From: Melioribacter sp051488665
Lineage (GTDB): Bacteria > Bacteroidota > Ignavibacteria > Ignavibacteriales > Melioribacteraceae
DNA: 64,000 nt
Reading direction: 5' to 3'
Assembly: GCF_051488665.1 (NCBI RefSeq)
Contig: NZ_JBPSEG010000014.1
Coordinates: 1 to 64,000, forward strand
Shown piece by piece: positions 39,740 to 48,646 of the stretch (positions are counted from its first letter, which is position 1; every line of letters starts with the position of its first letter). A program made the translations under genes and the position numbers. Below the pieces are notes generated by a model. It searched no databases. It was not told where the DNA came from and worked only from the letters and a program-made list of their open reading frames with translations.

Positions 39740-39985
39740 ATGTCGAAATCAAAAAGACCTGCAAAAACCACTTTCAAGAAATTCGAATCGCCATTTAAAG
39801 ATTACTGGACAAAACAAAACTTTATTTTACTTGGCATAGGGCTGATACTTATTATTGCCGGTTACTATTTAATGTCAATTTCTCCTTGGGACAATCCGAC
39901 GGCTCTAAATTTTTCACCGATAGTTCTGTTAATTGCTTATGTAGTTGTAATACCGCTTTCAATACTATATAAGAAGAAAAAGTAA
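39740..39985 (+). CDS. DUF3098-like small membrane protein
   Basis: The protein has 81 residues from the ATG at 39740 behind GAGAGGATGTT. An upstream TTG at 39671 lies before the terminator stem and is not used here. There are two membrane segments (about 32-50 and 58-75). The pattern YWTKQNFILLGIGLILIIAGYYLM...SPIVLLIAYVVVIPLSI resembles DUF3098 proteins of Bacteroidota; that assignment is from memory. Function unknown. The stop overlaps the next start by one base. Confidence 0.65.
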   Translation: MSKSKRPAKTTFKKFESPFKDYWTKQNFILLGIGLILIIAGYYLMSISPWDNPTALNFSPIVLLIAYVVVIPLSILYKKKK

Positions 39986-40272
39986 TGTTTCTCGCAGAAG
40001 TTGTAGGCAATGTTGTTTCTACTGTTAAAAATAAATATCTTAAAGGCCACAAGTTACTTCTCGTCAATGAAATAAGTCCGGAAGGAATCCAAACCGGGAA
40101 AAAAGATATTTTAGCTCTTGATTTAGTCGATTCGGGAATCGGGGACAAAGTTTTGGTAGTAAGGGAAGGCGATGCTGTTCAACAGATTTTAGGTCATAAT
40201 AAAGCGCCTGTCAACACAATGATTATTGCAGTTGTAGATAATATCGATATTGCGGAGGAAACAATTAAATAA
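39985..40272 (+). CDS. EutN/CcmL family bacterial microcompartment vertex protein
   Basis: The protein has 95 residues, the usual length for the pentameric BMC vertex (EutN/CcmL/GrpN). FLAEVVGNVVSTVKNKYLKGHKLLLVNEI opens the OB-like fold. DLVDSGIGDKVLVVREGDAVQQILG is the conserved second half, and VVDNIDI ends it. Pentamers cap the corners of icosahedral shells. No hexameric shell protein or encapsulated enzyme gene lies in this window, so either the rest of the compartment is elsewhere or this protein has another job. It is coupled to the DUF3098-like gene and overlaps dprA. Confidence 0.9.
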   Translation: MFLAEVVGNVVSTVKNKYLKGHKLLLVNEISPEGIQTGKKDILALDLVDSGIGDKVLVVREGDAVQQILGHNKAPVNTMIIAVVDNIDIAEETIK

Positions 40273-41401
40273 AAATAGATTGCAAGACGATAAATTCAAT
40301 AATTTAGTTTCCCTAAAAACCCTCCTTTCAATCGAAGGAATTGGTCCTTATAAAATCTTCACGCTTCTTAACAAATTCAAATCTTTTCGGAATATCTTGT
40401 CCGCCGGGAAATCCGAACTGATGCACACCGACGGGGTATCAAAAAAGTTAGCGGAAAGAATAGCAAATGCATCTAAAAAAGTAGATTCAGTAGAATCGAA
40501 AGTAAATTCCGAGCTTAACTTACTGCGTAAATTAAATTGCAAAGTTATAACATACTGGGATGAAGAATATCCTGAATTACTGCGAAACATCTATTACCCG
40601 CCTCTTATTTTATATTTAGCCGGTAATATTGAAAAATGCGACCAAACAGGCGTGGCTATAGTAGGCACCCGAAAACCAACGAATTACGGAATACAGCAGG
40701 CTGAAAAGTTCGCTTCCGAATTGTCTAAAAAGGGTATAACCGTAATTAGCGGGTTAGCCCGGGGCGTCGATTCATACGCTCACAGTTCCGCGCTGAACAG
40801 CAATGGCAGAACCATTGCCGTAATTGGCAGCGGAATTGACGTAATATATCCGCCGGAAAACGCGCGACTGTTCAAAAAGATTTCCGAACAAGGGGCGGTA
40901 GTTTCCGAGTTCGAACCCGGCACCAAGCCGGACGCACAAAATTTCCCGAGGCGCAATCGAATTATCTCCGGATTGAGCCTCGGCGTTTTAATCATAGAAA
41001 CGAAGCAGAACGGGGGCGCAATGCAAACCGCGGCTTATGCGCTCGATCAAAATCGTGAAATATTTGCCCTGCCTGGAAACGTAAATTCTCCTCAGTCCGA
41101 AGGTCCAAATCTCCTTATTCAAAAAGGGGAAGCGAAGTTAGTATTAACAGCAGAAGATATAATAGAGGAATTAGGAGTCAAACTGGGTCACGAAAAAAAG
41201 ACCGAAAAAAGAACCCGGCAAATTGCCCTTTCCTTGTTCGAAGAAAAAATACTGGAAGCGCTTGGCAACGAAGCTCTACACATAGATATTATTGCAGATA
41301 AAACTTCGATGAACACATCCGAGTGCCTGGTTCACCTTTTGTCGCTGGAATTCAAAGGATTGATCAAACAATTACCGGGGAAAATATTCATGAGCGTTTA
41401 G
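40250..41401 (+). CDS. dprA: DNA-processing protein DprA
   Basis: The protein has up to 383 residues. Helix-hairpin-helix region LLSIEGIGPYKIFTLLNKF is N-terminal. The Rossmann-like DprA core has AIVGTRKPTNYGIQQAEKFASELSKKGITVISGLARGVDSYAH (about 130-175), IAVIGSGIDVIYPPEN and FPRRNRIISGLS. A winged helix (about 325-380) is C-terminal. DprA loads RecA on incoming single-stranded DNA during transformation. The start is uncertain: no ATG exists; TTG 40250 lies inside eutN-like sequence, and TTG 40280 is 21 bases after the only GGAGG. The stop overlaps the convergent rarA fragment by four bases. Confidence 0.92.
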   Translation: MRRKQLNKNRLQDDKFNNLVSLKTLLSIEGIGPYKIFTLLNKFKSFRNILSAGKSELMHTDGVSKKLAERIANASKKVDSVESKVNSELNLLRKLNCKVITYWDEEYPELLRNIYYPPLILYLAGNIEKCDQTGVAIVGTRKPTNYGIQQAEKFASELSKKGITVISGLARGVDSYAHSSALNSNGRTIAVIGSGIDVIYPPENARLFKKISEQGAVVSEFEPGTKPDAQNFPRRNRIISGLSLGVLIIETKQNGGAMQTAAYALDQNREIFALPGNVNSPQSEGPNLLIQKGEAKLVLTAEDIIEELGVKLGHEKKTEKRTRQIALSLFEEKILEALGNEALHIDIIADKTSMNTSECLVHLLSLEFKGLIKQLPGKIFMSV

Positions 41402-41838
41402 TATTTTTTCAGCTTTTTCCAGATCGACTTCAGTCGTTCTTTCAAATTTTTTTCCAGACCGTTTTCCGTCGGACGATAATACTGCTTGCCTTTCATCTCC
41501 TCGGGCAGATAATTTTCTTCGACAAAATGAGCCGGGAAATCATGCGGGTATTTATATTCTTTTCCGTAACCGAGATTTTTCATCAATTTAGTCGGCGCGT
41601 TTCTCAAATGGAACGGGACGGGATAGAGAGGTAAATTTTTTACGTCCCTTTGAGCTTCCTGAATAGCCAAATAAGCGGCGTTGCTTTTTGGAGCGGATGC
41701 CAAATAAGTGGCGCATTGCGAAAGTATAATCCTTGCTTCGGGCATTCCGATCTTATGACATGCTTCGAACGCAGCTTCCGCCAAAATCAACGCATTAGGC
41801 ATTGCGTTGCCTATATCCTCGGCTGCAAGAATCACCAT
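41398..41838 (-). CDS. rarA: Replication-associated recombination protein A, C-terminal fragment (frameshifted)
   Basis: The 146 codons cover the C-terminal part of RarA/MgsA: MVILAAEDIGNAMPNALILAEAAFEACHKIGMPEARIILSQ and the QYYRPTENGLEKNLKERL tail, normally continuous with the ATPase domain. It starts in the frame next to the N-terminal piece with a seven-base overlap. The ATG at 41838 corresponds to the Met inside the family motif ARRMVI and is probably not a natural start. Confidence 0.85.
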   Translation of the reverse strand: MVILAAEDIGNAMPNALILAEAAFEACHKIGMPEARIILSQCATYLASAPKSNAAYLAIQEAQRDVKNLPLYPVPFHLRNAPTKLMKNLGYGKEYKYPHDFPAHFVEENYLPEEMKGKQYYRPTENGLEKNLKERLKSIWKKLKKY

Positions 41839-42692
41839 TCTTCTGGCAATAAAAACGGGTCTTCGCCCCCTTCGAGCATTCGCGCCAGCCAGTACACCGC
41901 AGCGTCGGGGTCCGAACCGCGAATGCTTTTAATGAATGCCGATATTAAATTGTAATGTTCCTCGCCCGATTTATCGTATATAATATTTTTCTTTTGAAGA
42001 ACATTTTCTATAAGCGATTTTGTCACTATTATTTCTTCATTATCGATTTCATGCAGAACCGCAGCTTCCAGAATGTTCAGCATCATACGGGCGTCGCCGC
42101 CGGATGCAATAATCAAATAGTCGGGATTTTCTATCCGGATTTTTAAAGACGACAAGAATTCATCTTTTTCGACCGCCCTGTAAAGAATTTTAATTAAATC
42201 TTCTTTACTTAATTCGTTTAATACGAAAATCCTCAAACGCGATCTCAAAGGCGGTATAATTTCGAACGACGGATTTTCGGTGGTTGCCCCGATTAATGTA
42301 ATCTCGCCTTTTTCCACAGACGAAAGCAAGGCGTCCTGCTGGGATTTATTGTATCTGTGAATTTCGTCAATAAACAATAAGGTGTTTCTATTATATAGAA
42401 AATTCTCTTTTGCCTTTTCGATTACCAGACGCAGGTCTTTGACTCCGGAAGAGACAGCGTTGAGCTGGAAGAATTCCGAATTAGTAGCTTCCGCCAGTAT
42501 TACCGCCAGGGTGGTTTTTCCCGTGCCGGGAGGTCCCCATAAAATCAACGATCCCGGAATTTTATTTTCAATCATAACTCTTATCGGTTTATTTTTACCA
42601 ACAAGATGTTCCTGACCGATAAACTCATCCAGGCTTTTGGGACGTATTCTTTCCGGGAGCGGTATTCTCGGTATCTCCTTTTTATTTATCAT
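41832..42692 (-). CDS. rarA: Replication-associated recombination protein A, N-terminal AAA+ part (frameshifted)
   Basis: The 286 codons contain Walker A WGPPGTGKTTLAVILAE, Walker B LFIDEIHRYNKSQQDALL, sensor GATTENPSFEI and the clamp-loader-like lid, all standard for RarA/MgsA, which acts at stalled replication forks. The frame then derails after GGEDP into a short tail and stops at TGA. Restoring one T in the T5 run (minus strand, 41855-41851) would give DPFFIARRMVILAAED, matching the family exactly and rejoining the downstream fragment. Confidence 0.88.
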   Translation of the reverse strand: MINKKEIPRIPLPERIRPKSLDEFIGQEHLVGKNKPIRVMIENKIPGSLILWGPPGTGKTTLAVILAEATNSEFFQLNAVSSGVKDLRLVIEKAKENFLYNRNTLLFIDEIHRYNKSQQDALLSSVEKGEITLIGATTENPSFEIIPPLRSRLRIFVLNELSKEDLIKILYRAVEKDEFLSSLKIRIENPDYLIIASGGDARMMLNILEAAVLHEIDNEEIIVTKSLIENVLQKKNIIYDKSGEEHYNLISAFIKSIRGSDPDAAVYWLARMLEGGEDPFLLPEEW

Positions 42693-42975
42693 CTTCTTCT
42701 ATTAATATTTCCTGTTCGTATGGTTTGTACATATGGTATTTTTCGCGGGCTACTTTTTCAATTGTTCTGAGGCTGTATTTTAAAGAATCAATTTCTTTCT
42801 GTAAATCATACAAGGTTTTTTCGGCGTTATGGATTTTATTGTCCAGATCGTTAATCTCGCCTCTTAATTTCATGTATTTTACGATTCCGTTTTCATTGAA
42901 CAGCAAATAAATAAACGCCGATAGAAAAAGGAAAAAAAGAAGAAAATTTATAAGCTTACTTTTATACTTGTTCAT
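42682..42975 (-). CDS. FtsB/DivIC-type septum formation initiator protein
   Basis: The protein has 97 residues: one membrane segment (about 9-26), then a heptad-rich coiled coil (about 35-70) and the short EKVAREKYHMYKPYEQEILIEE end typical of DivIC/FtsB. It probably bridges FtsL and FtsQ-like proteins at the division septum. It overlaps ddl by four bases and rarA by eleven. The ddl-divIC link puts wall-precursor synthesis and septation in one unit. Confidence 0.85.
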   Translation of the reverse strand: MNKYKSKLINFLLFFLFLSAFIYLLFNENGIVKYMKLRGEINDLDNKIHNAEKTLYDLQKEIDSLKYSLRTIEKVAREKYHMYKPYEQEILIEEDDK

Positions 42976-43976
42976 TTTAACGCTGATTTAACGATTCTGT
43001 CGATCAATTCTTCGAACGAAATTCCTACTGCGTTTGCCATTTTGGGAAATAAACTTGTGGATGTCATGCCGGGTAAGGTATTGACTTCGAGACAATAAGA
43101 TTTATAGTCGGCTGTCAATCTGAAATCGATTCTTGCATATTGTCTGCAGCCGACCGAATTGTACGCAAGAAGCGCTTGCGACTGTATGTGCCGCGCTACG
43201 TTATCGGGAATTTCAGCCGGCACGATATAATCGCTTTTACCGGAAGTATATTTCGATTCGTAGTCATAAAATCCGGAACGCGGAATTATTTCAAGTACGG
43301 GCAACGCTCTGTTTTCAAGAACGCCGACGGTAATTTCTCTGCCCGGTATAAATTCTTCTATTAATACATTCTCCGAATAATCGAAAGCCTTTTCGATAGC
43401 TTCGTCCAGCGCATTCTGTTCACGGCAAATAGAAATTCCGACGGTTGAGCCCTCGTCGTTGGGTTTTATAACGCACGGGAATCCGAAAAACTTTTCTATT
43501 TTCTTTTTAATTAAATCCCGATCGTTCCCTTCGCGGGATACGATAAACCATCTCGGAGTTTTGACATCGTAATGTTGAAACATAATTTTGGTCATGAACT
43601 TATTCATCGCCAGCGAACTAGATAAGACGCCCGAGCCGGTATACTTCAGATTCCGCATTTCGAGCAAAGACTGGATACGACCGTCTTCGCCCCATTTGCC
43701 GTGCAATGCGAGAAAAACCACATCGACATCGTCAAACATCGTTGAATTAATAATATCAATATAATTTCTCGAAGAAACAGGCGCTATGTCTTCTGTTCCG
43801 AATAACAAGTTCACATCTTCCGGTTGAGACAAGCCGTATGCAGGATCTAATGCCATTACGTCATAATTCAGATTCTTCAAAGCGGTAAAGATCGATTTTC
43901 CCGTTGCTTTTGAAACTTTTCTTTCGGACGACACGCCGCCCACCAGCAGGGCTACTTTTATTTCGGAATTCCGCAT
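42972..43976 (-). CDS. ddl: D-alanine-D-alanine ligase
   Basis: The protein has 334 residues. It has VALLVGGVSSERKVSKATG (about 8-26), the ATP-grasp core with FPCVIKPNDEGSTVGI, VLIEEFIPGREITVGVL, the YDYESKYTSG loop, and RIDFRLTADYKSYCLEVNTLPGMTSTSLFPKMA, which provides metal ligands. It makes the D-Ala-D-Ala dipeptide for peptidoglycan. The omega-loop Tyr suggests the dipeptide enzyme rather than a D-Ala-D-Lac ligase. Confidence 0.95.
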   Translation of the reverse strand: MRNSEIKVALLVGGVSSERKVSKATGKSIFTALKNLNYDVMALDPAYGLSQPEDVNLLFGTEDIAPVSSRNYIDIINSTMFDDVDVVFLALHGKWGEDGRIQSLLEMRNLKYTGSGVLSSSLAMNKFMTKIMFQHYDVKTPRWFIVSREGNDRDLIKKKIEKFFGFPCVIKPNDEGSTVGISICREQNALDEAIEKAFDYSENVLIEEFIPGREITVGVLENRALPVLEIIPRSGFYDYESKYTSGKSDYIVPAEIPDNVARHIQSQALLAYNSVGCRQYARIDFRLTADYKSYCLEVNTLPGMTSTSLFPKMANAVGISFEELIDRIVKSALK

Positions 43977-44054
43977 AAGATCATTCCCGTTGATAACATA
44001 GATGAAATATTGTTTTCAAAAAAATTATTAAAATCGGATGACTGACAAACTAAA

Positions 44055-45053
44055 TCAGCTTTCAATCATTTCGATCAAACGAATATTATTCAAACCGTCT
44101 TCTCCGCTTACGACCGGATTCTTATTCTGTAAAAATGATTTTTGCACCGACCTGATTACAAAAGCAATTTTGTTGAATTTTTTTCTAAAAACCATTTTAG
44201 TTTCGCCTTTCAGGTCGATTGTAATTTTTGTTATAAAATTTCGTTTGTCGATTTTGCTTTCGATATTAATCGAACCGTTTAGTCCTACGATATCAAGGCG
44301 AATAAACGGTTTCTTTGTATCGTACGATACATTAAACAAACCGTAACCGCCGTTAATAAATTTAATAATAGCGGCGGCAAAGTCGTCGACTTCGCTCTTG
44401 TAAATAACGTTATCCATGAAACCTTTCACTTCGGATACTTCGCCGCCGAAATAGCGCATTAAATCGATAACAATAGCTCCGGTATCCCTCAGCACTCCAC
44501 CTCCGCTCAATTCTTTTTTAAATCTGAAATTATCGGCGGGAGGCATATCGATATGATACGAAGCGTTTATTACGACCAATTTGCCCAAAATATTTTTGTC
44601 TATTAATTCCTTTACCTTTATTATCAACGGATGAAAACGATGAATATGGTTTATTGCAAACTGAACATTATTTTCTTTACAAATTCTTACCATTTCTTCG
44701 GCTTGCGCCGAATTCAGAGCAATTGGTCTTTCGCAAAATACATGCTTGCCTGCTTTAGCCGCTTCGATTACCTGATAATAATGGTCGTTATTCTTGCTCG
44801 AAATATAGACCGCGTCGATATCGGAATTTAAGAATGCCTGATAATCGTCATAAAAATTCGGCGCACCGAATCTGGATGCAATCTCGTGAGCGCGATTCCG
44901 ATCATGGCTGTAAACCGAGACAAGCCGGCTTCGTTTTACTAATTGAAGAGAGGGTAAAAAGACATTTTCCAGAAAAGAGCCGCAGCCGGCGACGCCCCAC
45001 TTCAGTTTACGGGGCAAAGGCACTTTCAGGTTAATATTTTTCGGCGCAGCCAT
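44055..45053 (-). CDS. Gfo/Idh/MocA family NAD(P)-dependent oxidoreductase
   Basis: The protein has 332 residues. The Rossmann start GVAGCGSFLENVFLPSL, the YISSKNNDHYYQVIEAAKAGKHVFCERPIALN stretch (relatives have EKP) and NHIHRFHP are family marks. The C-terminal beta-sheet half carries GGGVLRDTGAIVIDLMRYFGG. Members oxidise sugars or reduce biliverdin-like substrates; the substrate here is unknown. The gene starts one base from the metF stop, so the two are probably cotranscribed by position rather than by pathway. Confidence 0.9.
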   Translation of the reverse strand: MAAPKNINLKVPLPRKLKWGVAGCGSFLENVFLPSLQLVKRSRLVSVYSHDRNRAHEIASRFGAPNFYDDYQAFLNSDIDAVYISSKNNDHYYQVIEAAKAGKHVFCERPIALNSAQAEEMVRICKENNVQFAINHIHRFHPLIIKVKELIDKNILGKLVVINASYHIDMPPADNFRFKKELSGGGVLRDTGAIVIDLMRYFGGEVSEVKGFMDNVIYKSEVDDFAAAIIKFINGGYGLFNVSYDTKKPFIRLDIVGLNGSINIESKIDKRNFITKITIDLKGETKMVFRKKFNKIAFVIRSVQKSFLQNKNPVVSGEDGLNNIRLIEMIES

Positions 45054-45054
45054 T

Positions 45055-46008
45055 TCAGTACCCTAATTTTTTCATAAGCAATTTTATCGGCTGGGAATTT
45101 TGCATTATGTAGAAATGAATGGCGGGCACATTGTTGTTTAGTAATTCTTCGACCTGTTTGTAAGCCCAGTTGATACCGATTTCCAAAGCGTGCTCGGGCT
45201 TTGCTGCTTCAAGTTCGTCCGCCAACTCGGCTGGTATATCAATATAAAAGTTTTTCGGCAATGTATGAGCGTGTTTCTTAGATGTAATTATTTTCAAACC
45301 CGGAATAATCGGGACGTCTATACCTTCCCGGCGGCATAGTTTTACATAGTCGAAATAATATTTATTGTCGTAGAACATTTGCGTAACGATATAAGATGCG
45401 CCGGCGTCAATTTTTGCTTTTGTGTATTTAATGTCCGAAATGAGATTCGGCGCTTCGTAATGTTTTTCGGGATACCCGCTCGTTCCGATGCAAAAGTCCA
45501 TCGGCTCAGCGTCGAGCAATCCTTCTTCGAGATATTTACCTTTGTTCAGATCGCTGATTTGTTTAATCAATTCGACGGCGTATTCATTAACGCTTCGCCC
45601 GAATTTCAGCGGTTTTCTGAAGCCGTTGTCGTCGCCTCTGATAGCCAATACATTATCGATCTGGAGATAGTGGAGCTCAATTAAAAAGTCCTCGGTTTCT
45701 TCTTTGGTAAATCCCGTGCAGAGTACGTGAGGCACTGCGTCGATATTATATTTATTTTGAATAAGAGCGCAGAGCCCCAGAGTGCCCGGTCTTTTTCTTT
45801 TTACTTTCATTTTAATATCGCCGCCGGGAGTTTCCTCGTAAACGACTTCCGCGGGGTGACTTGTAATATCGATAAAAGGCGGGTTGTATTTAACAATATC
45901 GTCGAGCACATTTAACAGTTCTTTTATATCCCCGCCTCTTTTGGGAGGAATTATTTCAAAGCTGATCAATGTGTCGTTTGATTTTTCCAGATGTTCAATT
46001 ACTTTCAT
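45055..46008 (-). CDS. metF: Methylenetetrahydrofolate reductase
   Basis: The protein has 317 residues from the ATG at 46008 behind CGGGAAAAA; a TTG nine codons upstream is less likely. The (beta/alpha)8 flavoprotein shows SFEIIPPKRGGD with the catalytic Glu, DITSHPAE, LALRGD-equivalent LAIRGDD, the YPEKHYEAPN motif, ASYIVTQMFYD and PGLKIITSK. It reduces 5,10-methylene-THF to 5-methyl-THF for methionine synthesis. Confidence 0.94.
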   Translation of the reverse strand: MKVIEHLEKSNDTLISFEIIPPKRGGDIKELLNVLDDIVKYNPPFIDITSHPAEVVYEETPGGDIKMKVKRKRPGTLGLCALIQNKYNIDAVPHVLCTGFTKEETEDFLIELHYLQIDNVLAIRGDDNGFRKPLKFGRSVNEYAVELIKQISDLNKGKYLEEGLLDAEPMDFCIGTSGYPEKHYEAPNLISDIKYTKAKIDAGASYIVTQMFYDNKYYFDYVKLCRREGIDVPIIPGLKIITSKKHAHTLPKNFYIDIPAELADELEAAKPEHALEIGINWAYKQVEELLNNNVPAIHFYIMQNSQPIKLLMKKLGY

Positions 46009-46065
46009 TTTTTCCCGATTAATTTGTTCTAACAAATTTACAATTTTTCATATTAATTATATAAG

Positions 46066-48531
46066 CTAATTTACTTTCGCCGCTTCCATAACTAACTTAT
46101 GCGCCGATTTTTCTTCAAACTCATTTTCATTTAAAGGCACAACGCGATATTTGCCATTAAGCCACATTTCCGTCATGTCTCTGTAGTGAGGACTGATAAA
46201 ATTGCCCGATTGTCCTGTGGGCATAATAAATTTAATATAGCCGGGGTTCGCAAAATCGTATATATATCTCATCGACGGTCCCAATATAATTTCAAAAGGA
46301 TTCTCGTGATTCATATACTCTGTTTGTCCGTCGTCGAACAAAGTTACAAAAGAATATTCCGTGTTAAAGACAGTAGTGCCGTCTCCTCCTATTGGGAACG
46401 GTCCGATGTCAATTAATTTATCTGCAAGTGACGAAATTCCATGAAACATATGCTTGAACGTAACGCTGTGAATTTTCCCCCATTGCCAATCAACCGGGTC
46501 TGTACCGTAATTTGTTTCGAGGTAGCTCAAAGCGTCAACGAGACTTTTCCTTAGTATATCGTTTTTATTTTCTAATCGGGGCGTGGTAACGTCGTCAAAC
46601 AAAAAATTGTTCTCTTCCCCGAGCAATTCGTAAATTTTCCTGTACGGCACATTGGCAAGAATTACATACTCTTTAATTAAATCGGGTCCTAATTCGTCTT
46701 CAAATGTATTTTTAATAAGAAAAAAAAGAAAAGCGGAATAGATAGAAGGAGTTTGACTGCCCGCGCTCATTTTATAATCCCAGTTTTCAAGCAGTTCCAG
46801 AGCAAGCGCTAGGTTTGCGTCTTTAATTTTTACGTTTTCAAAAGCTTTCAATAAATTCTCTGTGACAAACTTTGCGTAAGGCGAAACAAAATCCGTTTGA
46901 TAGTTTCTAAAATCATCCGGCGTGTGAAGCTTCTTTGAATTCAAAAGCTGCGTTATTCGTTCAATGCGCGACGACGGTTCCCAGATATTCGATATATGAT
47001 AAGGAAAATTTCTTACGGTTTTATTATTTGCCGACGCAATGAATCCGTTTTCGGGATTAAAAAGTTTAGGCATTAAATCGTAAGAGACATAACCCTTCCA
47101 GTCATTATCCGTTGTTCTGCCGTCGTAAATTAACGTGGGACTCGCGTTTTTGCGTACGGGCAACAAAGCGGCGCAGACGTAACCGATATTGCCTTCTTTA
47201 TCTGCATAGATAAAATTTTGTCCCGGCACATTAAAATATTTTAACGCTGCGGAAAATTCCCGCCAGTTATTCGCTCTGTTGATTAAAATGGAAGAAAGCA
47301 TTTCGTTCGTAAAATCGTTTCCTGTCCATCTCATGCTTATTTGTAAATTTTCCGATTTCTTATTCATTAAACGATACGGATGAATGCCGGAAATTATCGG
47401 TCCGCGATGCGTTTGTCTTATTACGAATTTATGATAGCCTTTGTTTTTGATATAAATCGAATCCGTAACTACCTCCAGGTTCTTCCATTGACCGTCTACA
47501 AGATAACGATTGTTAATTGTGTCAATTTGTTCGATATAAAAATCGGCGTCGTCAGCCATCACGTTAGTCATCGCCCAGGCAATATTCCGATTTTTTCCGA
47601 TAACGACCGACGGGAGCCCGGGTAGCGTAAATCCCTCTGCGTTCCATTCCTTCGACCTTATTAATGCGAAATACCATTTACCGGGCGCTGAAAATGCCAG
47701 ATGCGGGTCGTTGGCAATAATCGGCTTGCCCGCAGACGACCTGTTTCCCGAGACTACCCAGCTGTTCGAACCGATGTGCGTGCCGTTAAATCCTATAAAT
47801 TTTCTGAATTCCCTGTCGGTTTTAATCAAGTCGAGCGGGACTTCCGCGAAGCGCTTGAATCTGTCGTCGATAATCAAAGGCGCATTTTCGGGATAACCGG
47901 GCAAAAGCTCGGCAGTTTTTTCTTTCCCGATTTTCTGAATTATATGAGCAAACGCCACATCCGACCACCAGCTCAAGTTCAATTCCCAGGCCATCATCCT
48001 GGCAATAATCAGGCTATGCTCAGGTTTCCATTTATACGGTTCGTATCCGAGCAAACCGAATTCAATCGGGTATCTCCCCTTTGCCTCGTCGATAAATTTA
48101 TTTACTCCGTTTGAATAAGCAATCAATATTTTTCCGGTAATCGAATCGATTCGCTTATAAGATTCCGAAGCCGTTCTGGCTATGCCAACCGTGCGAAACA
48201 TCAAATCGAAAGGAGCTGTTTTATCGCCGAATATTTCGCTGAGTTTACCTTCACCTGCTCTGCGGGCGATATCCATCTGAAAAAGTCTATCCTGCGCGTG
48301 CAGATATCCGAGCACGTATGCGGCGTCTTCCTGGCTTTTGGCAATTATCATCGGCACTGCCATCGAGTCCCTGTAAACTATCACGTCGGAGTCTATTTTG
48401 TTGTTCGTCACCGCCCCGTCATATTGAGGCAAAGTTCTCTTGATCATTATATAAGATACAAGAGACATAACGAGCAATAAAAGGATTACAAATATTGTCC
48501 AACCGATTAAATGTTTTTTCCACTTTTTCAT
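46066..48531 (-). CDS. Penicillin acylase family (Ntn-hydrolase) protein
   Basis: The protein has 821 residues with an N-terminal membrane anchor or signal (about 9-30). The alpha-chain region is DVIVYRDSMAVPMIIAKSQEDAAYVLGYLHAQDRLFQMDIARR. The autocatalytic site GSNSWVVSGNRSSAGKPIIANDPHL (about 255-280) has the nucleophile Ser after the NSW-preceding residues. The beta-chain has NRNIAWAMTNVMADDADFY. Family members hydrolyse amide bonds, including penicillins and acyl-homoserine lactones, in the periplasm. The true substrate is unknown. It is monocistronic. Confidence 0.9.
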   Translation of the reverse strand: MKKWKKHLIGWTIFVILLLLVMSLVSYIMIKRTLPQYDGAVTNNKIDSDVIVYRDSMAVPMIIAKSQEDAAYVLGYLHAQDRLFQMDIARRAGEGKLSEIFGDKTAPFDLMFRTVGIARTASESYKRIDSITGKILIAYSNGVNKFIDEAKGRYPIEFGLLGYEPYKWKPEHSLIIARMMAWELNLSWWSDVAFAHIIQKIGKEKTAELLPGYPENAPLIIDDRFKRFAEVPLDLIKTDREFRKFIGFNGTHIGSNSWVVSGNRSSAGKPIIANDPHLAFSAPGKWYFALIRSKEWNAEGFTLPGLPSVVIGKNRNIAWAMTNVMADDADFYIEQIDTINNRYLVDGQWKNLEVVTDSIYIKNKGYHKFVIRQTHRGPIISGIHPYRLMNKKSENLQISMRWTGNDFTNEMLSSILINRANNWREFSAALKYFNVPGQNFIYADKEGNIGYVCAALLPVRKNASPTLIYDGRTTDNDWKGYVSYDLMPKLFNPENGFIASANNKTVRNFPYHISNIWEPSSRIERITQLLNSKKLHTPDDFRNYQTDFVSPYAKFVTENLLKAFENVKIKDANLALALELLENWDYKMSAGSQTPSIYSAFLFFLIKNTFEDELGPDLIKEYVILANVPYRKIYELLGEENNFLFDDVTTPRLENKNDILRKSLVDALSYLETNYGTDPVDWQWGKIHSVTFKHMFHGISSLADKLIDIGPFPIGGDGTTVFNTEYSFVTLFDDGQTEYMNHENPFEIILGPSMRYIYDFANPGYIKFIMPTGQSGNFISPHYRDMTEMWLNGKYRVVPLNENEFEEKSAHKLVMEAAKVN

Positions 48532-48646
48532 CAGTGCGCCTCAGAATAACATTCCAAAATTAAAAAAATATTGAGTCTGATATCATCATAATTTAATATT
48601 AACAACAATTTTTTATATTGCGCATGATAAAACAACGGAAAGAAGA

